A DNA stretch of 64,000 nucleotides from Deltaproteobacteria bacterium (GTDB lineage Bacteria > Desulfobacterota > Binatia > HRBIN30 > CADEER01), in contig JAJCZJ010000088.1 in the NCBI GenBank assembly GCA_029262455.1, forward strand, positions 396,273 to 460,272, given 5' to 3'. Positions 37,702 through 46,900 of this stretch are shown in pieces. Made by a program: the position numbers and the translations under genes. The notes beneath the pieces are model-generated. The model did not search any database and was not told where the DNA came from. It saw only the letters and a list, made by a program, of their open reading frames with translations. Every line of letters starts with the position of its first letter. The stretch's first letter is position 1.

Positions 37702-38823
37702 ATGGCCCTGAACGGAGCGGTCCACTGTACTGTGGCGGCGGCTCTAGTTGCTGCGTTGGTCGGATGTGGGGTCGATGTCGATATGGTGATGACACCGAAC
37801 CCGGTTGTGTTGGGTGAGGATGTGACTATCGAAATTACCGGGACCAATCGCACTCAATGCCTCGCGCCGCGTGTTCGTTTTGTCCTTTTTCCGTTGCTCA
37901 ACGCGCAACAAAAGATGGACTTCGACCAGGAGCTCCAGCAGACACTACCGTTTGGTCTGGACGAGATTTGTGCAGCGGCCGAGGCTGATACTCCGCTGGA
38001 AATTGACCCGAATGATCTGCCGACGCCGGCCCCTCTGGCGGCACTTGCGACCGCAGGCGGGCAAGTTGCCGTGCCGGCGGTAGGCGCCACGTGCATGGCG
38101 GCGCCCACGCCCGTGCCGAGTGGACCCGCTACTGTATTTTGCGAGGCTGCCGGCGTCGCCCCTGGCGACGCAGCGACCGCGTCGATCATGCTGCCGGCAA
38201 CCTCGGTCGGTACCCTCTTTTCTCTCGTCGTCGGGCTATCGAACCCGGCGGGGATCTGTCGAGGTGGGGCGGACACGGGCAACGCGTGTGAAGTCGACGA
38301 CGATTGCGACTTGGACGATTGCGCGGACGGTTTCTGCGTGGGTGGCAACGATGCAGGCGATGGTTGTGATGAGGACAACGACTGCGACGCGCTGGATTGT
38401 TTGATTTGCGAGTCTTGTAGCAGCGGCGGCATTTGTAGCGCGCCGCAGGCAGGGCAGGCGTGCACGAGCGATGACGAATGCGGTGTGGACGGGTCGTGCT
38501 TGTGTGGAATTGCACTCGACTGCGGTGAAGTCGAAGTGATCACGCCGACGCCAACGTCGACTCCCACCGCAACTCCCGGAGTACCGGGTGAAGCCTGCGC
38601 CGTTGACAGCCAGTGCCAATCCGCGGTGTGTGCGGACGGTGTGTGTTGCGATCGTCTGTGCGACGACCCACTGGAATCCTGCAATCTGTCGGGCCTGGAG
38701 GGGACTTGTGCCGTCGTTTCGGCACCGGTACCCGCCGCCTCGCATCGCTCCTTGCTGTTGGCGTTGGGGATCATCGCCGTTGTAGGTGTTCTTGGAATCA
38801 CCCGGTTACGAGCCGCGGTCTAA
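37702..38823 (+). CDS. Cys-rich lipoprotein with C-terminal membrane anchor
   Basis: A 373-residue exported protein with lipobox ALVGC near residue 22. A beta-rich N-terminal half is followed by several Cys-rich EGF/Dickkopf-like units (CEVDDDCDLDDC, CVGGNDAGDGCDEDNDC, CAVDSQCQSAVC, GVCCD), a Thr-Pro linker (TPTPTSTPTATP) and a final helix with an Arg-containing tail. Having both a lipid anchor and a C-terminal helix is unusual. ATG 37702 has GGAGGGGAG upstream; the ATG at 37690 is too early. Function is unknown. The related repeats at 53.8-55.0 kb belong to the same style of protein. Confidence 0.75.
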   Translation: MALNGAVHCTVAAALVAALVGCGVDVDMVMTPNPVVLGEDVTIEITGTNRTQCLAPRVRFVLFPLLNAQQKMDFDQELQQTLPFGLDEICAAAEADTPLEIDPNDLPTPAPLAALATAGGQVAVPAVGATCMAAPTPVPSGPATVFCEAAGVAPGDAATASIMLPATSVGTLFSLVVGLSNPAGICRGGADTGNACEVDDDCDLDDCADGFCVGGNDAGDGCDEDNDCDALDCLICESCSSGGICSAPQAGQACTSDDECGVDGSCLCGIALDCGEVEVITPTPTSTPTATPGVPGEACAVDSQCQSAVCADGVCCDRLCDDPLESCNLSGLEGTCAVVSAPVPAASHRSLLLALGIIAVVGVLGITRLRAAV

Positions 38824-38840
38824 CAATGGAGGCAACGAAG

Positions 38841-40322
38841 ATGCTGGGTATTCTTTTGGTGGTTGTGTCGCTTGTGCTGGTGGGCTGCAGCGGCGATGAC
38901 GATGTCGCGTTGGGCCCGGACGCCCTCAGGGCCGCCGCATTTGCGGAGAAGATCACTCCTGAGGTTGGGGTCAATCACAGCGACCCCATCTATTTGGCCG
39001 GCTTTGGCAACGATCGCATCGCCACGGGTGTGCACGACGATACCTGGGCGCGCGGGGTCGTCATCGAGTCGGGCGGCAAGAAAATTGGCCTCGTCATTTT
39101 GGATGTCGTCGGCTATTTCAACAACGAGGTCGAAACCATCCGGTCCCTGGTCGACGACGCGTCCTTCGACGCGATCGTCGTTTCGAGCACGCACGTGCAC
39201 GAAAGCGCCGACACCATGGGCTTGTGGGGGCCGGATCAGCTGACGACCGGTGTCGATAACGGCCACCTCGACTTTATCAACCGGACGGTTGCCGATGCGC
39301 TACGCGAGGCGAGTGCGAACCTACAGCCGGCCGAGATTCGTTTCGCGACAGGGGATACGATCGGGACATCGCTGCCGCCGGAGCCGGATCTCGTCGCGGA
39401 TGGCGAGATCCTGCAGCACCTCTGCGTCGGGGGTACGTTCGACGACGCCGGAACCTGCGTCGATGGCATCGAAGTCGAAGGCGATGACGGCCCGATCCGG
39501 AATCCGTTCACACCGTCTTTTCAGCTCCGGCGACGCGGAGGTGGCGGTGAGATCATCGCAACACTCATCAACTACGCGAGTCACCCGGAGGCGCTCGGCT
39601 CCGACAACACGCTGATTACGTCTGATTTCCCGCACTACATGCGCGAGGCATTAGAAAATCGTTTTGGCGGCGTGGCGATCTACATGAGCGCTGACCTCGG
39701 CGTGCTGCAGGGGCCGCTCGATGTCTTTCTCGAAGACGACGCCGGCGGGATGGTTCCGCGGCGGTCCTTCGAGTTTGCCGAACGCATGGGCAACATCCTG
39801 GCGCAACGCGCGGGGGACGCCCTGGCGGCGGTTGGCGATTGGATGGCTGAGCCGAGTATTGCGGTTGCGAAGAGCGGGCCGATGACGGTTCAGGTGACCA
39901 ATCCCTATTTTGACCTCTTGGGCGCGATTGGCGTGTTTGGTCGTCGCCCGTTTACGCGCCTCGGAAACTCTACCGGTGAAATTACTTCCGAGATGCAGGC
40001 GTTCCGAATTGGCCCGGCGACCTTCGCCGTCACGCCCAACGAGGTCGACCCGCAAATCGCGAGCCTTTATCGCGACCGAATGATCGGAGCCGAGCACAAG
40101 TTCATCGTCGGCTTGGGCAATGACGAGATCGGCTACCAGATGCCCGAGAGCAAGTTCAATCCGGGATGCTTTTTGTGTGTCGACGCGAACCTGGCGGGCG
40201 ATGATTGCGAATTCGACGACTGGAATGACTGCGGTACGGTTTTTCAAAACAACATCGGCCCGGCGGTCGATCCGATGTTGCAGGGAGTGATGAACGATCT
40301 TCTTGCCGATATCGATTCGTGA
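38841..40322 (+). CDS. Neutral ceramidase-like lipoprotein
   Basis: A 493-residue lipoprotein (LVLVGC lipobox) related to the N-terminal domain of neutral/alkaline ceramidases, zinc amidases that cleave N-acyl-sphingosine. The putative zinc ligands are in STHVHESADTMG, and NYASHPEALG and FPHYMREAL follow. The usual C-terminal domain is short or missing. ATG 38841 has GGAGG 8 nt upstream; an ATG at 38826 overlaps that site. Bacterial members of this type are often uncharacterised, so ceramide is not certain as substrate. It is 17 bp after the Cys-rich lipoprotein. Confidence 0.8.
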   Translation: MLGILLVVVSLVLVGCSGDDDVALGPDALRAAAFAEKITPEVGVNHSDPIYLAGFGNDRIATGVHDDTWARGVVIESGGKKIGLVILDVVGYFNNEVETIRSLVDDASFDAIVVSSTHVHESADTMGLWGPDQLTTGVDNGHLDFINRTVADALREASANLQPAEIRFATGDTIGTSLPPEPDLVADGEILQHLCVGGTFDDAGTCVDGIEVEGDDGPIRNPFTPSFQLRRRGGGGEIIATLINYASHPEALGSDNTLITSDFPHYMREALENRFGGVAIYMSADLGVLQGPLDVFLEDDAGGMVPRRSFEFAERMGNILAQRAGDALAAVGDWMAEPSIAVAKSGPMTVQVTNPYFDLLGAIGVFGRRPFTRLGNSTGEITSEMQAFRIGPATFAVTPNEVDPQIASLYRDRMIGAEHKFIVGLGNDEIGYQMPESKFNPGCFLCVDANLAGDDCEFDDWNDCGTVFQNNIGPAVDPMLQGVMNDLLADIDS

Positions 40323-40331
40323 GGAACGTCG

Positions 40332-41069
40332 GTGAGTCGGAGCAAGAGGGTTTCGCATCGCGGTATCGCGGCGCTGGTTGTCGTCGGGAGCTTGGTCGCG
40401 AGCTATGCGACTGCGCATGTCGTCTTTCAGCGACGCTCCCTGCGGCAGTGGTCACAGCAAGCGCGGATTCTCGCGGTCGTTGAAGTCACGGCGCCACTGC
40501 GGGTTTGGAGTGCCCCGGACGGATCCGACCACCAGGAGTACTTCTCGGCGCGCGTTCTCGAAGTGATCGACGGGGACATCGAGCCGGGGGATATCGATTT
40601 CTTTGCGCACGCTGAGGGTGAACCGCGTTATCGCGTCGGCGACCGGGCGCTGTTGTTCTTGGATCGCAGCGCCGAACATTCTGAGTTTGCCAAGCTCTCG
40701 GCTCGATTTCCTCTCTTCACGACGCAGGGAGCCGGGCAAGAGTGGACCTTCGGTTCGGCGGACCGATCGATCGTGGATGCCGCGATCGCGTGGCGGGCGT
40801 TGCGGGGAAAGGAAGGCTACCGCGATCGTGTCGCCGTGGTGCTGCGCCAGTTGGAGTCGTCGGACAGCCGTCTCCAGGTCGAGGCGATGACCGATCTCGT
40901 GTTCTTGGGCAGACTTCCCGATTTCCGCGCGGATCTGCAGTCCAAAGCCAGGATCAAGGCCTTGGTGGCGTCAGATCGAGTGGTTCCGAGCGTGCGACGC
41001 GGTTTGGAGTACGTTCTGTCCGGCCGGGCCTCGACCGCCGAATCCGCGCTGGATGGATCGCCGAAGTGA
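40332..41069 (+). CDS. Membrane-anchored protein of unknown function
   Basis: A 245-residue protein with one N-terminal membrane helix (about residues 10-28) and an otherwise soluble body that faces the periplasm if the helix is an uncleaved signal. The middle part is beta-rich (VLEVIDGDIEPGDIDFF) and the last 80 residues look helical, HEAT-like. I recognise no catalytic motif. GTG start with GAGGAACG upstream, 9 bp after the ceramidase-like gene. Confidence 0.65.
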   Translation: MSRSKRVSHRGIAALVVVGSLVASYATAHVVFQRRSLRQWSQQARILAVVEVTAPLRVWSAPDGSDHQEYFSARVLEVIDGDIEPGDIDFFAHAEGEPRYRVGDRALLFLDRSAEHSEFAKLSARFPLFTTQGAGQEWTFGSADRSIVDAAIAWRALRGKEGYRDRVAVVLRQLESSDSRLQVEAMTDLVFLGRLPDFRADLQSKARIKALVASDRVVPSVRRGLEYVLSGRASTAESALDGSPK

Positions 41070-41169
41070 GCGGCAAGCCGCGAATAACAGCGGTCTGGAA
41101 GGTGGCAATCTGGTGTGCGTCCAGGCTATCCTTTGCTGATCCAGGCGAATTTCAGGAGGAATCGTACAA

Positions 41170-41874
41170 ATGCGTGGTTCGACGGCAGCTCTTGCGATCA
41201 TAGCGGTACTCGCGATCGGGGTCTTATACATATCTTCAGGGGGCGACTCATCCGATCGTTCGGACCGCACCTTGGGCAAAGCTTCGACCGACGCCGGTCG
41301 TCCTAGCCAGGCGCAGGATCGTCTCAGCAAGATTCGAGACGCTTACGACCGCCGCGATCAGGCGGACGATCGGTCGCTCAAGGACCGAGCCGCTGCCAAG
41401 AAGGCCCCGGTAAAAGCCATGCGACGCGAGTTGCCGACGCGTGGCGCGCAACCGATGCGGGCCGACATTGATGACGATGACTTGCCGTACGACGAGGACG
41501 ACGCCGAGGAAGTCGACGAGCTGCGCGAAGTCATTCTCAACGATCCTGATCCCGACGAGAGGGTGGGCGGAATTCTAATGCTGTCAGGGAACGAACACCC
41601 GGACGCGATCGCTACTTTCGTGCGGGCGATGGCCGACGGGGACGCGGAAGTCCGCTTGGCCGCAGTCGAAGCACTAGGCGACTACACGGAAACATTGCAG
41701 CCGAACGCACTCGAGCCAGCCCTGGACGACCCCGATCCAGAGGTCCGTTTTGAGGCGGTGGGAATTATCGGAGATATGGAGACGTCCGCCGCATACGACT
41801 TGGTGAGGCGTGCGCTCGATGATCCCGACGAGGACGTCCGAGCCCTGGCGGAGGGGATTTTGGATCTCGACTGA
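41170..41874 (+). CDS. HEAT-repeat protein, membrane-anchored
   Basis: A 234-residue protein with an N-terminal helix (ALAIIAVLAIGVLYI), a charged linker rich in Arg/Asp, an acidic stretch (DDDDLPYDEDDAEEVDE), and three to four HEAT/PBS-lyase-like repeats (DPDPEVRFEAVGIIGDME and similar). HEAT repeats bind proteins. AGGAGG lies upstream. No partner is evident, though the preceding gene may have a similar helical domain. Confidence 0.8.
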   Translation: MRGSTAALAIIAVLAIGVLYISSGGDSSDRSDRTLGKASTDAGRPSQAQDRLSKIRDAYDRRDQADDRSLKDRAAAKKAPVKAMRRELPTRGAQPMRADIDDDDLPYDEDDAEEVDELREVILNDPDPDERVGGILMLSGNEHPDAIATFVRAMADGDAEVRLAAVEALGDYTETLQPNALEPALDDPDPEVRFEAVGIIGDMETSAAYDLVRRALDDPDEDVRALAEGILDLD

Positions 41875-41892
41875 TCAGACGGGGTCTCGATC

Positions 41893-43059
41893 ATGGATCG
41901 AAGTGGGCTCAAGGAGAAGGCCTGTGCTCGAATCGACAAAGAAGCGTCGGCTCTAGTCGCGCTCAGCCGTCGCATTCACGGATCTCCTGAGTTGCGGTTC
42001 GAGGAACACCAGGCCTCGACTTGGCTGGTTGAGTATTTACGCGAGTGCGGTTTTGACGTCGAGAAGCCGGCCTTCGGCTTATCGACAGCTTTCGTCGCCA
42101 CCAAGGGCAGCGGTCGTCCGCGCGTCGCATTGTTGTGTGAGTACGATGCGTTGCCTGAGATAGGTCACGCGTGTGGTCACAATGTGATCGCTGCGGCTGG
42201 GGCGGGGGCTGCTTCTGGCTTGATCGAAATCCTTGATTCCGTCGAGGGAAGTGTTCGGATTCTGGGCACGCCGGCTGAAGAAGGGGGAGGCGGCAAGGTG
42301 ATCATGGCCCGCCACGGCGCGTTCGAAGATGTCGACGTGGCGATGATGGTTCATCCCTCAGGTGTCGATATGCTCGAGATCGATGCCTTGGCGATTACGG
42401 CCCTAGAAGTCGAGTACCGCGGTGTGGCCGCCCATGCCGCCGCGGCCCCGCATCACGGGGTCAATGCTCTCGATGCGATGGTCTCGGCATACAACGCGAT
42501 CTCCCAGCTGCGGCAACATATTCCGTCGACGCAGCGCGTACACGGCATCATTACGGACGGTGGCCAGGCGCCCAACATCGTCCCAGAGCGTGCCGCTGGC
42601 ACCTTTTATGTTCGCGCCAGGAGTCGTGCCGAACTGGAGGTCCTTGAAAAGCGTGTACACGATTGTTTTCGAGCCGGTGCCATCGCGACAGGCGCCAAAA
42701 TGTCGGTTGCCAAAGACGGCGAAGACTATGATGAGTTGCGTACCAACGCGCCGCTCGCGGCGCTCTACGAAGCCAATCTCGAGGCCGTAGGGCGACAGTT
42801 GAGTGAGGCAGGTAAAATCACCGGCAGCACGGACATGGGCAACGTCAGTCAGCTCGTTCCCTCGATTCACCCCATGCTGCAGATTGCGCCGCCCGACGTG
42901 CCTCTGCACACGACCGAATTCTGCCGCTTCGCGGGGTCTGAGAGCGGTGACCGCGGCGTCGTCGATGGGGCCAAACTGCTCGCGATGACGGCGATCGACT
43001 ACTATAGCGACGCAGCACTACGCGATGCGGTCCGGGTAGCTTTCGAAACGCGAAGCTGA
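41893..43059 (+). CDS. M20 family amidohydrolase/peptidase
   Basis: A 388-residue metallohydrolase of the M20D type (AbgB, PM20D2, hippurate-hydrolase-like). Metal-binding segments are EYDALPEIGHACGHN, TPAEEGGGG and the His of MMVHPSG, with a lid domain between (about residues 175-290). Likely reaction: hydrolysis of an amide between an acyl group and an amino acid. It starts 18 nt after the HEAT-repeat gene. The substrate is unknown. Confidence 0.9.
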   Translation: MDRSGLKEKACARIDKEASALVALSRRIHGSPELRFEEHQASTWLVEYLRECGFDVEKPAFGLSTAFVATKGSGRPRVALLCEYDALPEIGHACGHNVIAAAGAGAASGLIEILDSVEGSVRILGTPAEEGGGGKVIMARHGAFEDVDVAMMVHPSGVDMLEIDALAITALEVEYRGVAAHAAAAPHHGVNALDAMVSAYNAISQLRQHIPSTQRVHGIITDGGQAPNIVPERAAGTFYVRARSRAELEVLEKRVHDCFRAGAIATGAKMSVAKDGEDYDELRTNAPLAALYEANLEAVGRQLSEAGKITGSTDMGNVSQLVPSIHPMLQIAPPDVPLHTTEFCRFAGSESGDRGVVDGAKLLAMTAIDYYSDAALRDAVRVAFETRS

Positions 43060-43104
43060 GCCAAGCAAGACGCTGACTCGTCCATTGGGCTGGTTGTCCA
43101 GCTC

Positions 43105-43419
43105 TCACTTCGCCGGCGGACGCAGCCAGATGACGACGTAGCCGTCGTCGCCACTTTGGTCTGGGCGTCGTTCGTAGCGATCGATGAGCTCAGCGCCCTG
43201 GTCATCCAGCCACTGCGGGACAACGTGGCGTAGGACCCCCCGACCGCCTGGGCTGCGGCGGCCCTTGCCGTAGACGACGCGTACGATCCCGACACCTTCC
43301 TGCTGTGCGTCGCGCAGGAAGGACTCCGTCTCGGCCAACGCCTGTTTCACTCCGAGGCCGTGCAAATCGAGCGTTGGATACAGCCCGAGCGCGGCGCGGA
43401 TCAGTTCGCGTATACCCAT
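43105..43419 (-). CDS. Smr-domain protein
   Basis: A 104-residue stand-alone Smr domain as found at the C-terminus of MutS2. Motifs are LDLHGLGVKQAL and VVYGKGRRSPGGRGVL. Smr domains can nick branched DNA or cleave RNA. ATG 43419 fits the family start; the longer frame to 43503 would begin in the low-GC promoter region. The end of the protein is unusually basic (RYERRPDQ). Confidence 0.85.
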   Translation of the reverse strand: MGIRELIRAALGLYPTLDLHGLGVKQALAETESFLRDAQQEGVGIVRVVYGKGRRSPGGRGVLRHVVPQWLDDQGAELIDRYERRPDQSGDDGYVVIWLRPPAK

Positions 43420-43467
43420 CGCGCCCACTCTATCCGACCCTGTGCGTGTAATACGACGACCAGGCGC

Positions 43468-43492
43468 AATTGTTATTAATAAATTAACAATT
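43468..43492. promoter_or_regulatory. Low-GC inverted repeat between divergent genes
   Basis: AATTGTTA (43468-43475) and TAACAATT (43485-43492) with 9 nt between, a perfect 8-bp inverted repeat in a low-GC island. It lies 49 bp upstream of the Smr gene and 90 bp upstream of the secreted-protein gene, so it may be an operator or promoter for either. Confidence 0.5.
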
Positions 43493-43582
43493 TTGTCTCG
43501 CAACTAACGCCTTTATGGGTGGAGGCGGAACGGCGGGCCGCCTACCGGGTGAATGATCCACCCGCCAGGGAGGCGTGTTCGG

Positions 43583-43984
43583 ATGAAACGAGTGGCAAGT
43601 AGAAGCAGCAGCGTGCGCGTGATGGTCGGGCTGTTGGGATTGGCGGGAATTGTCGGGGTCGTCGTCATGGAGGTCGTGGCCGCGGAGCCGGTTTCGGGGC
43701 GGATCTGGGACCGGTCAGACCTCGCCGCGATCTTGCGCCAGCGAGAAGAAGGCGTTGCGAGTGTTTACCCGGATCAAGGGTCACCGGAGGTCCAGTCGAG
43801 ATTCGAGGAGATTCGGGCACTTCGTAGACGAATTGAAGACAATCGAACGCGTACCTTGCGTTCGGCACCGCAGCGGCGACCGGAGCTAGAGGCGCCCGCA
43901 GGTGCGTACGATCAAGGCGGCCGGCTACGCCCGTTCGATCTTTCGATCGACAATCCCGACCAAGTGGTCCGGACGGTTCCATGA
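43583..43984 (+). CDS. Small secreted partner of the RHS protein
   Basis: A 133-residue protein with an N-terminal signal/anchor helix (about residues 12-33) and a charged, Arg/Glu-rich body, probably helical (SRFEEIRALRRRIEDNRT). No known domain. GGGAGG lies 9 nt before ATG 43583. Its stop overlaps the start of the 2209-residue RHS gene by 4 nt (ATGA), so the two proteins are probably made in step and may interact, for example as a chaperone or export partner. That is inference. Confidence 0.65.
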   Translation: MKRVASRSSSVRVMVGLLGLAGIVGVVVMEVVAAEPVSGRIWDRSDLAAILRQREEGVASVYPDQGSPEVQSRFEEIRALRRRIEDNRTRTLRSAPQRRPELEAPAGAYDQGGRLRPFDLSIDNPDQVVRTVP

Positions 43985-46900
43985 TACGCCGTCTGGGAAC
44001 GAGAAATGTTGTTGCTCTTCTTCTTGGCGGTGTCCTGGTATCGGCGACGATTGTTGCGGCGGACACCACGACGTCGATCGGTGACCGAAGTGGCGAGGGG
44101 GCGACGGCGTTTTCGGGTCTTGCGGGCTCACCCGAAGCGAACCTTTTCACCGGCGCTTTAACGACCGATATCCAGATCAAGGTTCCGCCTGGCCGCAAGG
44201 GAATGACACCGCGTCTTGCGTTGCGGTATGCCAGTACCGGCAGCGCGAGTCCCTTTGGATATGGGTGGGACTTGACGATGGGACGAATCGACCGCAGCAC
44301 GAAATGGGGCGTGCCGCGGTGTACAGGCGCCCACACGGACGAGTTCGTCCTGTTGCTGCCTGACGGCAATGCGGTCGACCTGGTTCCGAGTGCTGCGGGT
44401 GGCTTTCGGCCAGATATCGAAGAATCGTATATCAAAGCCGATCGCGACAGCGTCGCCAACACGTGGACCGTTCGCGACCGCGCCGGGATGCGATACACCT
44501 TCGGTGACCACGCGTCCGCTCGTGTCAGTACCAAGATCGATGGACCGGTACTCGCGCTCAATCCGGATGGCAGCTGCGACCTGACGGCGGCTTGGATGCT
44601 GACTCGCGTCGAGGACACGAACGGAAACTCGATCGATATCGAATGGACGTCGACGGAGAATGTTCCGCTTCCGAGCCGGATACTCTATGGCGGCAACTCG
44701 AACGGGATCCCGCACATCTTCACGGTCGTTTTCCACTATCTCTGGCGACCGCCTGCGGACATGTTTACGAGCTACAAGCTGGGGGTGGAACAGAGGACGA
44801 TGTTTCGCCTCACGGGCATCGCTGTCTACAGCGATGTACCGGCGGACCAAACCTTCGTTCGGGGCTACGGCTTTCACTATTTCGATGAGGGCTCCTCGAA
44901 TTCGTTGCTGAACTCGGTGACTGCCAGCGACGAGCCGACACAGACGTTCGTTTACAGTGAGCTGGGTCTCGGCCACACAAATGAATCGCAAGCCGCCAGC
45001 GTGAGTGTACCAGCTGGCTATACCTACCTGCGTTCTTGGAATGACAGCCTCGAGGTTCAGCAGTCCATCATCGACATGAACGGCGATGGCAAGCTCGATT
45101 TGGTCAAGGGCGGCTTCTTTCCCTGGAATGTCCACTTCGGCCGGAACGACGGTGCGGGCTCGATGTCTTTTGACCCGACTCCTGTCCTCTGGACCGGCGA
45201 CAATGGTTATAGTGAGGGGCGGATTCGCAACGTTTGGATCGATTCCGATCCGTGCGACGACAACGGTTGGGCTTGTACGGTCGTCGACACCTTTGACATC
45301 ACGGGTGATGGCCGGACCGACTATGTCGTCGCAACGGACCCCGGACAGCCCTGGCGTGTCCACGCCGGCGAACGGCACCCAGACGGGTCGTGGGGATTCT
45401 CTGAGACCCCGATCCTCTGGCCCGCTCCAGACCGAATGCTACGCCAGCAAAATGGTGGCCACACGTATCGCGATACCATCGATGTAAACGGAGATGGGCT
45501 GCCAGACTTTGTCGACGTGGTGGGTGGTGTGTGGTCGGTTTGGCTCAATAACGGACTCGGGTTCGAGTCCACTCCACTACCGTCCTTCCCGTCTCCGGTT
45601 GCTTCGATCAGCCATAGTGTCTCAGGAGACGATGGGCCGACCCTTCATATGCTCGCCGATATGAATGGGGATGGCTTGGCCGATCTTCTGCGGCACGTAG
45701 ATGCAGGCGGCGACCCGCTCTGCGACGACTTTCCCTGGGACCCTGGCCTCGCGCAGGAGATCAACCGACACGATTGTCTCCTGTTGTATTACAACACGGG
45801 CCAAGGCTTCAGCATTGATCCGGAAGTGATGCCGCTGCCGCTCTCTGCCAACGGTGTTTCGATGCAACAGGCGGGAGCCGTTATCGCCGATCTTGTCGAC
45901 GTAAACGGAGATGGACTGCCAGACTGGGTTGAGCTCAGTTCCGATGGTTTGAGTTGGAACATCATGACGAATGTCGGCGGCCGATTAACCGGGCTGGGCT
46001 TCGCATCCACTCCGCCCTACGACGCGGTTACGTATGCAAACTGGCCCGGCGGTAGCGGACCGATTCGGCGCCGTATCGGGCGCAACACCGCGATCGATAT
46101 GGTCGATCTCAACGGCGATGGGTTTCTCGATCGCGTCGTCTCCGGCGGTACCGCTTGGGAAGTTCAGCTCAACGGACTGAGCCAGAAACCGAAACTGATG
46201 ACGATGATGGAGAACGGTCTTGGCGGCACGAATACGATCGTTTACGAGCCGTCGTCTCGTTTCGATCACAGTGGTGGCGATGAGCAGCCGGACTTGCCTT
46301 TCATCACTTGGGTGGTCGGTGCGACGCGGCTGAACGACGGGCTATGCACACCTCCCCCGACCGCTAACGTCTTTGATCGCACAGAGAATCCTTGCATCGA
46401 CTTGGGGCACGAGCGCTTGGACTTTTTCGATTATCAAGACGGGCGCCTCGCCATCGACTATGAATTCGACTCCGGTGGCGCGCCGATTGGTATCGTCCAT
46501 CGAGGTTTCCGGGGTTTCCGCCGCGTCACCCGCACCGACATTGACGGAAACGAAACCGCGAGTGTATTCGCCCAAGGCCCGGAGGCCCGGGGGCGTTTGC
46601 TCGAACTCTACTACTATGCGGGCGACCAACAGAATGGGTCTCTCGTACGCTACGAGACGAACCAGTGGTCTACGCGGCCGACTTCGGGTGGCGGCAGAAC
46701 TCAGATCTGGCTGTCGCAGAACGCCCGACTCACGTACGACTTGGGTGCTACACCTCACGCCATTGTCACCCGAAACGACGAAGTCGATCCGTATGGGAAT
46801 GTCTTGCGCACGTCGGTCCTCGGCAGCTCGACCCCTACGGTTGAAACCTTGACGTTCTATGCTTTTCCGTTTGGAGCGAACGGCTGTTACCCGTTCGATC

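Noticed and set aside
45550..45575. GGTTCGAGTCC-like motif resembling a tRNA T-loop
   Set aside because: It lies inside the RHS coding region, the flanks do not form a T-stem and no acceptor or anticodon arms can be drawn.
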